From an uncultured Verrucomicrobiota bacterium (GTDB lineage: Bacteria > Verrucomicrobiota > Kiritimatiellia > CAIVKH01), in assembly GCA_937873455.1 (NCBI GenBank), contig CALMYG010000043.1:1-64000 (forward strand): a stretch of DNA of 64,000 bases, in the 5' to 3' direction. The notes beneath the pieces were generated by a model. That model saw nothing but the letters and a program-made list of their open reading frames with translations, ran no database searches and was not told the DNA's origin. The translations under genes were made by a program, and so were the position numbers. Of the stretch, positions 1 through 9,888 are shown in pieces (the stretch's first letter is position 1; the number at the start of each line of letters is the position of its first letter).

Positions 1-55
1 GAGCAGGGCGCTGTTAACGCCAAGGTTGTAGGTTCGAGCCCTACCTCCGGAGCCA
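1..55 (+). tRNA. tRNA-Asn(GTT), 3' part
   Basis: The window opens inside a tRNA. The anticodon loop CTGTTAA at 11-17 gives anticodon GTT (Asn). The T arm (GTAGG, TTCGAGC loop, CCTAC) follows, then the 3' acceptor strand CTCCGGA, discriminator G and an encoded CCA ending at 55. The acceptor and most of the D arm lie outside the window. No clear terminator follows. The integrated element begins 60 bases downstream, so this tRNA was not disrupted by it. Confidence 0.93.
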
Positions 56-115
56 TTTCCCCGTCACACCACAATCGCTTGTACGCTTACCAAGTCGACG
101 TTTCACCGTTTCCGT

Positions 116-130
116 TTCCATGTCAAGGAA
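116..130. other. Left attachment site of the integrated element
   Basis: TTCCATGTCAAGGAA occurs here, at 12938-12952 and at 25760-25774, exactly 12,822 bp apart. The base before the core is T here and C at the other two sites. The base after it is A here and in the middle but G at the right end. This is the pattern expected if site-specific recombination joined chromosome (left) to element (right) within the core. The core is an imperfect palindrome (TTCC...GGAA) matching a tRNA anticodon stem-loop. Confidence 0.85.
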
Positions 131-647
131 AGGATCACCGCCACGGAATTAGAAGCAATCGAATTCCATTTTGCCCATGTATTCAGGTGAATTCCAGGTG
201 TGACCCGTCCTTGCCCTGATGTCGGAAATTTGATCTGCGACCATTCATGTGACCACTTTTTCCCGAAACTTTCCCTTGCTGGGTTTTGCGGTTCAGGCTG
301 ACACTTACGCCATGTTTTGCGGTTCTCGACAAACGAAGGATGTCTTAAAATATTTCCGATCTTGGGGATTGCCTTCGTTGCGAATCGCGTTCTATGATGA
401 GCACCGCGATGGGTCAATTGTCCCGTCGACTTGTTCTTTACATTTTAGTTTTTGCGTTTTACGCAGAGTCGTTTCACACGAAAACCGCGAACTTTTGATC
501 CATGAAGCGAGACATGCGGAGGCGCGCCCCATCGGGCGCGGCTCCCTGTCTTATGTTTCATGGATGGGGCTTCGCGGTCCCTCGTGTGAGGCATGAGCTA
601 GGAGTTCGCGCCTCTTCTTTTTTGAGGCGCAAATAAAGGAGGATAAA
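131..647. other. Gene-free left end of the element
   Basis: About 520 bp without a convincing gene; open frames on both strands here have no recognisable domain. It holds a possible promoter (TTTACA, 17-base spacer, TACGCA, around 438-466), GC-rich inverted repeats near 520-545, and a hairpin just before the first cargo gene. It probably acts as the leader of the TSP3/Rhs operon and as the left att arm for the integrase. Confidence 0.5.
608..630 (+). terminator. Leader hairpin before cargo operon
   Basis: GCGCCTC and GAGGCGC form a perfect 7-bp stem around a T-rich 9-base loop. It lies 5 bases before the Shine-Dalgarno sequence of the first cargo gene. There is no T tract after it, so an mRNA-leader role is as likely as termination. 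Confidence 0.45.
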
Positions 648-3600
648 ATGAGGAAATTTATTGTTTCGCATGGTCGCCGCTTCGCGGCGCTGATAACCGT
701 GCTCGGTGTATCCGCGATCACGTTGGCGTTTTCAAACGTCGAAAAAACCGAGAGTGATTCCGTCATCAACCCTGACGAATACGAATTCCTGATGTCGTTC
801 AAGGTCGGCGATATTTACGACCTCGAACAATATTTCGTGCTTCATCAATACGATTATCTTCCCATCACGCCGCCCCCGGCGGATTTCATCCTGCAACAGT
901 CCGGCATGCCCGATGTTCTGCCGTTCGATGGCAAGGCGTTTCCTAAAGAATTTATCGCCGGACTTGTCGGCACGTACGAATACAGCGCATTGGTTTATCC
1001 GCTCGTCGTGATCGAGGAGCCGAAAACACGCGAGATAGTTTTCCTCAATTCCGAGGGCAAGGAAATCTACAGTCTTCCGCCCGCGCCGGGTTACGATCCA
1101 TACGCCTACCTCAAAAGCCGTTGGGCGGCCCTGTATTCAGGCAAAGCCTCTTTGCAAGCCGTGAATTATTGGCAAGGGATTTACGATCCCGCCCGCGTTC
1201 AACTGCGGACCAAGTTGATTCCGATTGAGAATGTGGAGCCGTACCTGTTTGCCCAAGCCAAGGTGATGGAGGCCGCCGCTATGATGCAGGAGGAGGATGA
1301 AGGCGGCGGCATGATGATGCTGATGGAGGGCGAATCCGACAGCAACATTGTGTTTACCGCCATTTATAAAACCAACAGCGTGGCCGTCACCATCGCCTAC
1401 CCGGAGGATTTTACCAACCGATTGGATATTTACACCTGCAATGACCTGCTCGCGGAAATATGGTCGTTTGCCGTCCGCGAATTGCCGACCACGGGAACCA
1501 ATCAAATCACCTGGATCGACACGAATGCATGGATTCAGACCGGCTTGCCGGTACGATTTTACGCAGCGGGAAATGCCGATCTGGATACCGACGGCGACGG
1601 CTACGCCGACGCGCGGGAAATCATGGTTTATAAAACCGATCATGAGGACATCGATTCCCACCCGGTCAAAGTGTCCGGCACGGTCAGTTACTCCGGCATC
1701 GAAACCGGTTCGATCTTTGTCGTATGGGTGACCGACTCGAATAGCTGGTCCATTGCCAAATCGATCACGTTGCCCGGCCCCGCCGCCTATACCAACGAAG
1801 AAGTCGGCAACAATGAAAGCTACTGGATCAAGGCGTTTCGCGATGCAAACGGAAACAACACGCTCGACGCGTGGGAGCCGAGGGGAATTTACAGCGACAA
1901 CTCAACCTTGATCACCGGCGATATTTCCGGGGTCAACATTACGATGGCCGATGTTCCGTCGATATGGGGAACCATCGACTACATTGGAAGCGCGACCGGC
2001 GATATCTATGTCATCGCGGTGACGTCCTCGAACAGTTGGGACATGACCTATAAAACCGTCATTCCGTGGTCGCAGGGTGAAACCAACGACCTGGGCGGCG
2101 GCACGTTCTATGTGTCATTTCCCGTCGAGTACACGATCACCGGACTGCCGTCCTCCAATTATTTCATACGCGCGTTTATCGATTCGGACGCAAACGCCAT
2201 GTTCTCGCTGGGCGAAGCGGCGGGACAATACGCCTCCAATGGAATTCCCGTCAGCAACCGTGTGACGGGAATTGATTTTACCCTCGATCTGGATTCCGAC
2301 GGCGATGAGATGCCGGATTGGTGGGAGTGGCAATATGGGTTTGATCCGTTCGACGATGGCGATATGCGTCTTGATCGCGACAACGACGGGGCGGAAAACT
2401 ACAAGGAATTCCTTTTCGGGACGGACCCCGATAATCCCGATACCGACGGCGACGGCATGCCGGACGGTTGGGAAATTCTCTACGGCCTTGCGCCGCTTGA
2501 TCCCGCCGACGCCTTCGGAGATATCGACAACGATGGCTTGAATAATGTGGACGAATATCTTCGCGGCACGTTTCCCGACAACCCTGACAGCGATGGGGAT
2601 TTTATTTCCGATGGAACCAACACGCTGGGAAGCGGAGCGGCGACCATCTACCGTGGACCCGACCCAAATCCGTTGACGCCCGCGCCCGGCAATCTGGCTC
2701 TTCGCTATGTGTCGAAAGCCGGACGTAGCATCGTGGCGAAGGAAGATCGTTACGGTCGCCCGGTCGTGGCGTGGCAGGCCAACGACGATCAGGGCAAGGC
2801 GCAGGTGTACGTGATGCAGTGGTTCGGCGCACCGATGGATGCCAGCCTTGAAAGCTGGGCTGACCTGTCCGGGCGGTGGGAGCAATTCGGAGGTTCGGCC
2901 ATCAATCGCGGGGTAACGGCGGCCACTAACGGAATCTTCAGCTTCGACATGGCGCTGGACCGCGACGATTCCCCGGTCGTTACCTGGGTGGAACAAAGAA
3001 CTCCGCCCGCCCGCGTATATCTCCTCCGGTGGAGCGCGACCAATTGGGTGCAGAATGGAAATTCGTATTCAAGCGGTATCGCCGATGTGTTGGTGAATTC
3101 GTTTTCGGCAAGCACCAAGCAGCACACGAACACGATCGCTATCAATGGTGTGACCAACGGCACGATCTTCTACGCACGGGTGACGAATTGGTTTGATCGT
3201 GTGGCCGTCGCGGTGAACACGCAGAATCAACCGGTGGTCGTTTCGTTGCGTCCGGCGAATCCGACGGCGGTTCAACTTAGGCGGTTTAACGGGACAAATT
3301 GGGTGGGCATTTCCGGGTCCGCCCAAGATTCAGGAATCACCGGCCTCGGCAGTTATTTCAATCCGCAAATCGAAATCGGTCCCGACAATCGACCGGTCGT
3401 GACGTATTGGGACGCCTGGGCCTATTACTGCCGCAAGTGGGACGGTTCATCTTCGTGGCCGAATCTCGGCAGTAACATCGGCGTGGTGGACAACACCCAC
3501 GGCGCGTACGATCTTTGTTCGTTGTCCGTCAACGAGAGCAACATCGTGCATTTCGGCTGGTTGCAGTATCGCGCCCGGATCATGACCAACAACGTCCTGT

Positions 3601-4496
3601 TGCCGCCGAAGCATGGTTTTTGGGTGCGCCGTTTCGTGGGCGGCTCGTGGGCCAATATCGGCTCTTCCGGCTCCGGCATCGGTTTGCACAAGGACATCAC
3701 CAGCGAAATCGATTCCCGCAGTCTCTCGATTTCCTGCCGGGGTACCGGCGAAACGTTGGCGGTGTGGGCGCAATGGACCGGTGCGTCATCGCCGTTCGTT
3801 TTCGCCCGCCGCGCCCAGGGGACGAACTGGTTTGATCTGGGCGGTTCCTACACGAACAACGGCGTTAATTACGCCGGAGCCAGCGTCAACGCGGTCGCCG
3901 GTTTGACTTCATTGGGTTCGCCGATAGCGATCTATGCAGCCCAATGGAGCGGTTCCAATCACAAGTTACAGGCCCGGCAATTTGTGGCGGACAGCGACGG
4001 CGACGGGTTGAGCGATTTATATGAGCAGGCCATCGGCTTGAATCCAAACTCCAGCGATTCGGATAACGACGGCGTTTCCGACTGGGACGAAATATTTCTT
4101 TATGGTACGGACCCTCTTTCAGATGATTCTGATGGCGATGGGTTGCTCGACGGCGAAGAAGTCAACGGCACGAAATGGGGCATTTGGAGCGATCCGCTCA
4201 ACCCCGACACCGACGGCGACGGGATACTTGACGGCTGTGATCCCTATGTCAATTCACCTCAAGGCGATCAAGACGGCGATGGCTTACCCGATGAACTTGA
4301 TCCGGATATCGACAACGACGGAATTTCCAACGACGATGAATTGATCCTCGGCACGAACCCTTACAATCCTGACACCGATTGCGATGGCGTACCTGATGGC
4401 GAGGACGCAGACCCTCTTGACCCCGATACCCAGGGCGCGGACACCACGCCGCCCGTCATCATCATTATAGAACCCGTGGAAGGAGCTTTGCCATGA
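648..4496 (+). CDS. Secreted TSP3-repeat / beta-propeller-like protein
   Basis: A 1282-residue secreted protein. Residues 1-30 form a signal peptide. A Met-rich acidic stretch (about 205-225) precedes a PVC-type segment ending in AAGNADLDTDGDG (about 300-320). Two beta-sandwich-like repeats follow (about 340-540, each with SNSW and an AFRD/AFID turn). Next come calcium-binding thrombospondin type-3 repeats (about 548-660), a propeller-like region of recurring G-x-PVV-x-W strands (about 680-1110), and a second TSP3 block (about 1115-1265). The start is fixed by AAGGAGG six bases upstream. The protein ends abruptly after a TTPPVI motif, which normally opens an Ig-like domain, and its stop overlaps the Rhs start (ATGA). 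A surface or extracellular partner of the Rhs protein is inferred; no enzymatic domain is seen. Confidence 0.88.
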   Translation: MRKFIVSHGRRFAALITVLGVSAITLAFSNVEKTESDSVINPDEYEFLMSFKVGDIYDLEQYFVLHQYDYLPITPPPADFILQQSGMPDVLPFDGKAFPKEFIAGLVGTYEYSALVYPLVVIEEPKTREIVFLNSEGKEIYSLPPAPGYDPYAYLKSRWAALYSGKASLQAVNYWQGIYDPARVQLRTKLIPIENVEPYLFAQAKVMEAAAMMQEEDEGGGMMMLMEGESDSNIVFTAIYKTNSVAVTIAYPEDFTNRLDIYTCNDLLAEIWSFAVRELPTTGTNQITWIDTNAWIQTGLPVRFYAAGNADLDTDGDGYADAREIMVYKTDHEDIDSHPVKVSGTVSYSGIETGSIFVVWVTDSNSWSIAKSITLPGPAAYTNEEVGNNESYWIKAFRDANGNNTLDAWEPRGIYSDNSTLITGDISGVNITMADVPSIWGTIDYIGSATGDIYVIAVTSSNSWDMTYKTVIPWSQGETNDLGGGTFYVSFPVEYTITGLPSSNYFIRAFIDSDANAMFSLGEAAGQYASNGIPVSNRVTGIDFTLDLDSDGDEMPDWWEWQYGFDPFDDGDMRLDRDNDGAENYKEFLFGTDPDNPDTDGDGMPDGWEILYGLAPLDPADAFGDIDNDGLNNVDEYLRGTFPDNPDSDGDFISDGTNTLGSGAATIYRGPDPNPLTPAPGNLALRYVSKAGRSIVAKEDRYGRPVVAWQANDDQGKAQVYVMQWFGAPMDASLESWADLSGRWEQFGGSAINRGVTAATNGIFSFDMALDRDDSPVVTWVEQRTPPARVYLLRWSATNWVQNGNSYSSGIADVLVNSFSASTKQHTNTIAINGVTNGTIFYARVTNWFDRVAVAVNTQNQPVVVSLRPANPTAVQLRRFNGTNWVGISGSAQDSGITGLGSYFNPQIEIGPDNRPVVTYWDAWAYYCRKWDGSSSWPNLGSNIGVVDNTHGAYDLCSLSVNESNIVHFGWLQYRARIMTNNVLLPPKHGFWVRRFVGGSWANIGSSGSGIGLHKDITSEIDSRSLSISCRGTGETLAVWAQWTGASSPFVFARRAQGTNWFDLGGSYTNNGVNYAGASVNAVAGLTSLGSPIAIYAAQWSGSNHKLQARQFVADSDGDGLSDLYEQAIGLNPNSSDSDNDGVSDWDEIFLYGTDPLSDDSDGDGLLDGEEVNGTKWGIWSDPLNPDTDGDGILDGCDPYVNSPQGDQDGDGLPDELDPDIDNDGISNDDELILGTNPYNPDTDCDGVPDGEDADPLDPDTQGADTTPPVIIIIEPVEGALP

Positions 4497-7400
4497 TCGC
4501 GCGTAAATATTTTTCCATTCTCTCGTTTGCACTGTTTGCCATATCCGCGTTCGCCAAAAACGATTGCGACACCTGCAAGCAGACCTCCCTGAAACCGCTC
4601 GACCTTTCCCGCGCACCAAGCCATGAAGAACTGATCTTATCCGGTCAGTTGGGCGGCAATCTCGCTCCCACCGGCCCGGAAAATCGAACTACGCCGGAAG
4701 ACCGTATGGCCTTTGGCCGGGCCATGGACGCCTGGAACCGGCACGATTACAAACGCGCGAAAGTGTTGCTGAAGCAACACGCCGCGCAATTCCGCAACAG
4801 CCCGTGGAAAGCTGAAGCGGAGTTGCATCTAGGCTGCGAAGCGCGGTTTAACGGCCGTTATGCCGAGGCGGAGGATTATTTTACCGCCATCCTCGCCGAG
4901 CATGCCGACAAGCAGGGCACGGCGGACGGCGAAGTCTTGCACCGTGCGGAGTTGCGCCTGGCCATGTTGGAAACCATGCGCGGCGATTTTTCAGCGGCGC
5001 GGGAAAAGTGGGCGGCCATCCTTCGCAACGATCCCGACCGCGCCCGCCGCGACTACGCGCGGCACTGGCTCTATCGTGTCGGACTCTACGAACAGAACGC
5101 GGAGTTTGTGCGGCGATGCGGCACGGAATCCCTTTCCGTTTTGTTGTCCCGCATCGGCGAGGATCAAGCCGCCCGTGAAATCCTGGCCCTGCCCGCGAAT
5201 CCCGACTACGGTTTCCGCGCCGATGAACTGGTCACGCTTGCCCGTGAACACGGCGTGAAATTAAACGGTGTCAGGGCATCGAACACCGATCATCTGCCCA
5301 CGCCCTTTCTCGCCCATTACGACTTCAAACATTTCGTCGCGGTGACCGGGCGGGATGCGGATGGAAATGTCACCGTCTTCGATCCGATCCTGAACCTTGA
5401 AACCGTCATGACCTCGGAGGAGTTTTCGCGCGAGTGGTCCGGTGTCGCACTGGTGCCGAAAGAAAAACGCGGCCTGTTCGCCGGAATCTGGAACGGCGTC
5501 GCCCGGCTTTGGCGCTCCCCTTCGAAAGACGCCCCGCTGTTGCTCGCGATGTCTGCCCTCAAGGAATTTACCGGCGGCTGTTGCGGCATCGAAAACCCCA
5601 ACACCGACGAAGGTGGCAACGTGCCCACGGTCGGCGGCAGTCGTTGTCCCAAATCCGGCAACAAGGGCTTGAGCGGTTGGACCTTCGCGCCGAGCAGCGT
5701 CAATATTTACGCCTCCGACACGCCGCTGTGGTACGAACCGGCCATCGGCCCGGACATCGAATTCACCATGAGTTACAACGCGATTGACGCGGATAACAAC
5801 CTCCCGTCCTTCGGTCCCAAGTGGATGTTTTCCTATCACAGCTACGCCGTGGAGACCCCGGCGGCGGGCAATGGCACGATCACGATCTTCATGCCCGATG
5901 GCCGAAACGACGTGTATTCGCCTATTTCCGGAACCAACACCTTCACGCCTCCGGGCCGGGTGTTCAACCAACTTGTAAAATTGGGAACGAATCAATTCAC
6001 GCTCACCATGCCGGACGGAACCGTTTACCGCTACGGCCAACCGGTCGGCGCGACGAACGTTCAACAGGCATTGCTCACCGCCATCGAAGACCGGCACTCG
6101 AACACGGTGACGCTGGCCTATGACGGCCAGCCCAATCCCAAATTGATCGCGGTGGTGGACGCGCTCTCGCAGACCTCGCGAATTTATTACGGTGGGAGCG
6201 GATTTATCACCAACATCGTGGACCCGTTCGGGCGTGGCACGGTGGTTGTTTATTCCAACAACTATGTCGCCACGGTGCGCGATATGGGCGGGGTCGAGTC
6301 GCGCTACTCGTTTTATACGAACGGGCTTGAAAAAGATTACGTACAGTCCATGCGCACCGATTGCGGCGAGGTGACGTTTACCTATGCGCTGGCTGACGGA
6401 AAGTCCACCGGCACCTGGGACCGGAGCACGTTGACCGCCACCTTTGCCGACGGATCGACGGAAGTCCTGTTTTACAACGGAATCCGAAAAACCTTTTTCA
6501 CTGACCGCAACGGCCACACCGTGGAATACGACATCGGCATTGGTTCCGCGTTTCCGTATCAAGGCCGGATCAACTCCGCGCTTTTCCCGGACGGAAACTC
6601 GGCGGCCTTCAAATACAACGCCGCGTTGCAGGTGACCAACATCACCGACGAGGCCAATCAGAACTGGCGGTATGCGTACAACGATCAAGGCCGTCTGACT
6701 GCATTGCAAATGCCGAACAATTACCGGTTGGATTTCGCCTACACCAACGGCGGGTTCGATCTCGCAAAAGTGACCGAAGCGACCAGCATTGTGGTGGCCG
6801 CGATTTCCTACACGTCAAAACGCGATGTGGAAACCGTGACCAACGCGCTCAACGAAGCCACATATTTTGCCTACGATAATTTGGGACGCCTGACCAACAT
6901 CGTGGATGCCTTGAATATCGAAACCGTGCTGGCCTACGGCCCGAACCAATGGCTGGCCAGTGTTTCCCGTGCCGGATTCACCTTGGCGACGTATCAGCAG
7001 GACGCCATCGGTCGCGTAACGAACGTGATCGGGCCGGAGAATATTTCCGCCGGGATTTCCTACGATGATCTGAATCGGCTCACCAGCTTGAATTTCGGCG
7101 ACGGCCAGCCTTATCGCTGGATCTACGAAACCAACAGCCTGTTGCGAACCTCCATGTCCGACCGCACCGGTCGCCGGGCCAAATTTGAGTACGATGCCCT
7201 GGAACGCACCAAGCGCGTCTGGTTGCCCGACAACAGTTTTGTCAGTTTCGATTACGATTCCGCCGACAACCTTACCGCCCTGTTGGACGGCAAGGGAAAC
7301 CGGACCCGGTTTGCGCGGGATTCTCGCGACCGGCTCACGCAGAAAACCTATCCGTTGGGCGATACCGTTTCTATGACGTATGACCAACGCGGATTGCCCA

Positions 7401-9511
7401 TAACCCACACCGGCGGGCGAGGCTTTATTTCCACCCTCAAATACGATGCCGCCGGTTTGCTGACCAACGTCAGTTATTCCGCGACCAACACGCCCGGTGT
7501 TCGTTACGGGTACAACAGTCGCAATTTGCTCGTCAGCATGGCCGATGGCTGGTCCACCAATACCCTTCGTTATGATGATTTAGGCCGTCTTACCAACATG
7601 CTGGAAGTCTTCGGCGCCAGCACGCAGACGTGGAACTACGCCTTTGATCCCATCGGCAGAATGACCGCCCTGACATGGCGCATCACCGGCAACACAAACT
7701 TGTTCAGGGTGTCGTACGGCTTGGATGAACTCGGCCGCGTCACCAACGTGACCGGCGATGTCGGCAGTTTCAATTACGCCTACACCAACGCGGGGTTGCA
7801 GGTGTCGCAACTCGTTTATCCGAACGGTGAAACCGCGAATTATTTTTACGACGCCATCGGGCGAATGACCAATCTGGTTTATTCCACCGGCGAATCGTGG
7901 AGTTATGATTTCGATTCCCGCGATTTTGTGACCCGTTGCGTCGATCCCACGAATAACGTGTTTACTTACGCCTACGACGAAGCCGGGCGATTAATCGAGG
8001 CGAGGGGCGTCAAGGGAACCAATATTGTTTCCGGTTATCCGTTCCACTACGATTACGACCGCGCGGGCAACCGGATCAAACAAACCGAAGGGCAGAAACA
8101 GCGGGAACTGCTCTACAACGCCAACAACCAGTTGACCCGCTCCGGGCGCACGAACATCTTGAGCGTACGCGGTTATGTCAATGAACCGGGTTCGTTGGTG
8201 TCCGTGCGCACCAGCGCGTTCACGAACTGGGTTCCCGCGACGACTCGATTCATCAGCCACACCCAGGCATATTACGAGGCGCACAACGTGCGCACGGCGA
8301 CGAATCTGTCGCTGGTGACGAATACGGTGTTTGTTCGCGCCACCGATCCGGCGGGCAACACGTCCACCAGCACGGTCAAGGTAGTCACCACTGGTCCGGC
8401 ATCCACGAGGTTTTATGCGTCCGATGCCGACGGCAATCAGACCTTTTTCCAAGAGGGACTCAATCTGCGCACCCTGACGTGGGACGCCGAGAATCGCTTG
8501 ATTCGCGTTGACTACACGAACGGCAGCAGCCGGTTTCGTTACGACGGCTGGGGACGACTGCGGGAAATCGCCGAGCATAACTCCGTCGGGACATTGACCA
8601 GTTTGGTGCGCTACGCGTGGAACGGGTATCTGCCGTGGGCGGAGTTAAATTCCACCAACGGCGTGATTCGCACCTTCACGTGGGGGCTTGATGTGTCCGG
8701 CACCGTAGGCGGCGCGGGCGGCATCGGCGGACTGGTGGGTATCCGCAGTTACATTCCGGGGACGAACTATTTTGTCCGCTCCAACGGTCGCGGAAACGTG
8801 ACCGAAGTGAGGCGTACCAACGGCGCGGTGGTCGCGAATTATTCCTATGCTCCGTACGGCCAACTGCTGACCGACACCGGGTCTTACAGCCAGCCGTTCC
8901 GGTTCCAGACAAAACTTTATCATGGCAGGTCGGGCTACACCGCGTGGCCGTTGAGATGGTACGATCCGCAGGCGGGCAGGTGGTTGAGTCGTGATTTAAT
9001 AGGTGAGGATGGAGGGATTAACCTCTTTCAGCACGTTGGAAGTAATCCGATCAACCTTATCGATCCTGATGGCCGCTTTATACTGGAATTTGCTTTGGGC
9101 GCGGCGGCAGTATATGGAATTGTAGATAGTGCTCTTAAGTTGTATAATGCGTGGCTTGACTACAAACAGGCCGAGCTAGCCAGTGATTATTACTCAGACG
9201 CGCTATCGGCCAATGATTTCGAGCGTGCAGAGAAATGCAGGAGTGAAATGATATCACTAAGCGCAGATATGGCCGCGAATATTATTCAGGGTGTTCCGGG
9301 AACAAGTATTACGGGAATGCCCCCCGGCGCTGGTCCTAAGTCGCCCGATTTTATGGAGGCTGGTCCATCGAGCTACCAACTAGGTAGGCCCGGCTACAAT
9401 AGAGTAAAAGGCTACACACGTGATGACGGCACGCATGTTCCTTCATACTATCGGCGTTCAGAGGGTTCAACCGCGCCATATCCAGAAAATGATGCAATTC
9501 GGGGTCGATAG
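4493..9511 (+). CDS. C39-peptidase/Rhs (YD-repeat) protein with variable C-terminal tip
   Basis: A 1672-residue protein. Residues 1-21 are a signal peptide and 60-200 a TPR-like helical segment. A papain-like C39-type peptidase domain follows, with candidate triad Cys209 (CGTESL), His280 (HFVAV) and Asp297 (FDP). Roughly residues 380-1480 are YD repeats, closed by the Rhs-associated core (RWYDPQAGRWLSRD to NPINLIDPDG, ending near 1526). The last ~146 residues are an unrelated tip: a long hydrophobic helix, a Gly/Pro stretch, then GYTRDDGTHVPSYYRR. In Rhs proteins the YD shell encloses a toxin released by proteolysis, so C39 cleavage of this protein or a partner is plausible but inferred. GGAAGGAG precedes the start; the ATGA overlap implies translational coupling. 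The tip's DNA is visibly more AT-rich than the core. Confidence 0.9.
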   Translation: MIARKYFSILSFALFAISAFAKNDCDTCKQTSLKPLDLSRAPSHEELILSGQLGGNLAPTGPENRTTPEDRMAFGRAMDAWNRHDYKRAKVLLKQHAAQFRNSPWKAEAELHLGCEARFNGRYAEAEDYFTAILAEHADKQGTADGEVLHRAELRLAMLETMRGDFSAAREKWAAILRNDPDRARRDYARHWLYRVGLYEQNAEFVRRCGTESLSVLLSRIGEDQAAREILALPANPDYGFRADELVTLAREHGVKLNGVRASNTDHLPTPFLAHYDFKHFVAVTGRDADGNVTVFDPILNLETVMTSEEFSREWSGVALVPKEKRGLFAGIWNGVARLWRSPSKDAPLLLAMSALKEFTGGCCGIENPNTDEGGNVPTVGGSRCPKSGNKGLSGWTFAPSSVNIYASDTPLWYEPAIGPDIEFTMSYNAIDADNNLPSFGPKWMFSYHSYAVETPAAGNGTITIFMPDGRNDVYSPISGTNTFTPPGRVFNQLVKLGTNQFTLTMPDGTVYRYGQPVGATNVQQALLTAIEDRHSNTVTLAYDGQPNPKLIAVVDALSQTSRIYYGGSGFITNIVDPFGRGTVVVYSNNYVATVRDMGGVESRYSFYTNGLEKDYVQSMRTDCGEVTFTYALADGKSTGTWDRSTLTATFADGSTEVLFYNGIRKTFFTDRNGHTVEYDIGIGSAFPYQGRINSALFPDGNSAAFKYNAALQVTNITDEANQNWRYAYNDQGRLTALQMPNNYRLDFAYTNGGFDLAKVTEATSIVVAAISYTSKRDVETVTNALNEATYFAYDNLGRLTNIVDALNIETVLAYGPNQWLASVSRAGFTLATYQQDAIGRVTNVIGPENISAGISYDDLNRLTSLNFGDGQPYRWIYETNSLLRTSMSDRTGRRAKFEYDALERTKRVWLPDNSFVSFDYDSADNLTALLDGKGNRTRFARDSRDRLTQKTYPLGDTVSMTYDQRGLPITHTGGRGFISTLKYDAAGLLTNVSYSATNTPGVRYGYNSRNLLVSMADGWSTNTLRYDDLGRLTNMLEVFGASTQTWNYAFDPIGRMTALTWRITGNTNLFRVSYGLDELGRVTNVTGDVGSFNYAYTNAGLQVSQLVYPNGETANYFYDAIGRMTNLVYSTGESWSYDFDSRDFVTRCVDPTNNVFTYAYDEAGRLIEARGVKGTNIVSGYPFHYDYDRAGNRIKQTEGQKQRELLYNANNQLTRSGRTNILSVRGYVNEPGSLVSVRTSAFTNWVPATTRFISHTQAYYEAHNVRTATNLSLVTNTVFVRATDPAGNTSTSTVKVVTTGPASTRFYASDADGNQTFFQEGLNLRTLTWDAENRLIRVDYTNGSSRFRYDGWGRLREIAEHNSVGTLTSLVRYAWNGYLPWAELNSTNGVIRTFTWGLDVSGTVGGAGGIGGLVGIRSYIPGTNYFVRSNGRGNVTEVRRTNGAVVANYSYAPYGQLLTDTGSYSQPFRFQTKLYHGRSGYTAWPLRWYDPQAGRWLSRDLIGEDGGINLFQHVGSNPINLIDPDGRFILEFALGAAAVYGIVDSALKLYNAWLDYKQAELASDYYSDALSANDFERAEKCRSEMISLSADMAANIIQGVPGTSITGMPPGAGPKSPDFMEAGPSSYQLGRPGYNRVKGYTRDDGTHVPSYYRRSEGSTAPYPENDAIRGR

Positions 9512-9513
9512 TA

Positions 9514-9888
9514 ATGATGATGGCCAACGAGAACAGTTCTAATCTCAATTCTATAAGACGGCGTTATGGAAGAAGGCGAATTGTGTATTCCATCATCATT
9601 GGATTAATGGTGCTCAGGTTGTTTACTCATGGATACCGCCTTGTTTCGGCTGTTCAATATGAGCGTGGAGTTTTCGATTATAGGCAGGCTGTTTCAATGT
9701 TTGTTGGCGGCGGTATAAACAAAGCTCGCTGTTATCCTGGTCATCTTGTGGAGTTTGCCCATTCGTATGTTTTGGGCCTTGTCGAAATTCTACTTCTTAC
9801 TGTACTTCTCTTGGCTGTCAGAGGGAATTTTCGATGCTATGCTTTGTTGTTGGCCGAACACACGAGAAATCAGGATGTCGCCTCATAG
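9514..9888 (+). CDS. Small membrane protein, candidate immunity protein
   Basis: A 124-residue protein starting two bases after the Rhs stop (three consecutive ATG codons). A basic N-terminus is followed by one hydrophobic helix near residues 25-45 and another near 88-108. No family is recognised. The position directly behind a polymorphic-toxin tip, the membrane topology and an AT-rich composition shared with the tip fit an immunity protein; that is inference from context. The 3' end overlaps the next small gene. Confidence 0.6.
   Translation: MMMANENSSNLNSIRRRYGRRRIVYSIIIGLMVLRLFTHGYRLVSAVQYERGVFDYRQAVSMFVGGGINKARCYPGHLVEFAHSYVLGLVEILLLTVLLLAVRGNFRCYALLLAEHTRNQDVAS

Noticed and set aside
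249-596. A 115-codon frame in the element's left end
   Set aside because: No ribosome-binding site, mixed low-complexity sequence and overlap with a hairpin-rich leader; no recognisable family.
5261-6709. A 482-codon leftward open frame inside the Rhs gene
   Set aside because: It lies wholly antisense to conserved Rhs sequence and shows no domain; long antisense frames are expected in GC-rich genes.
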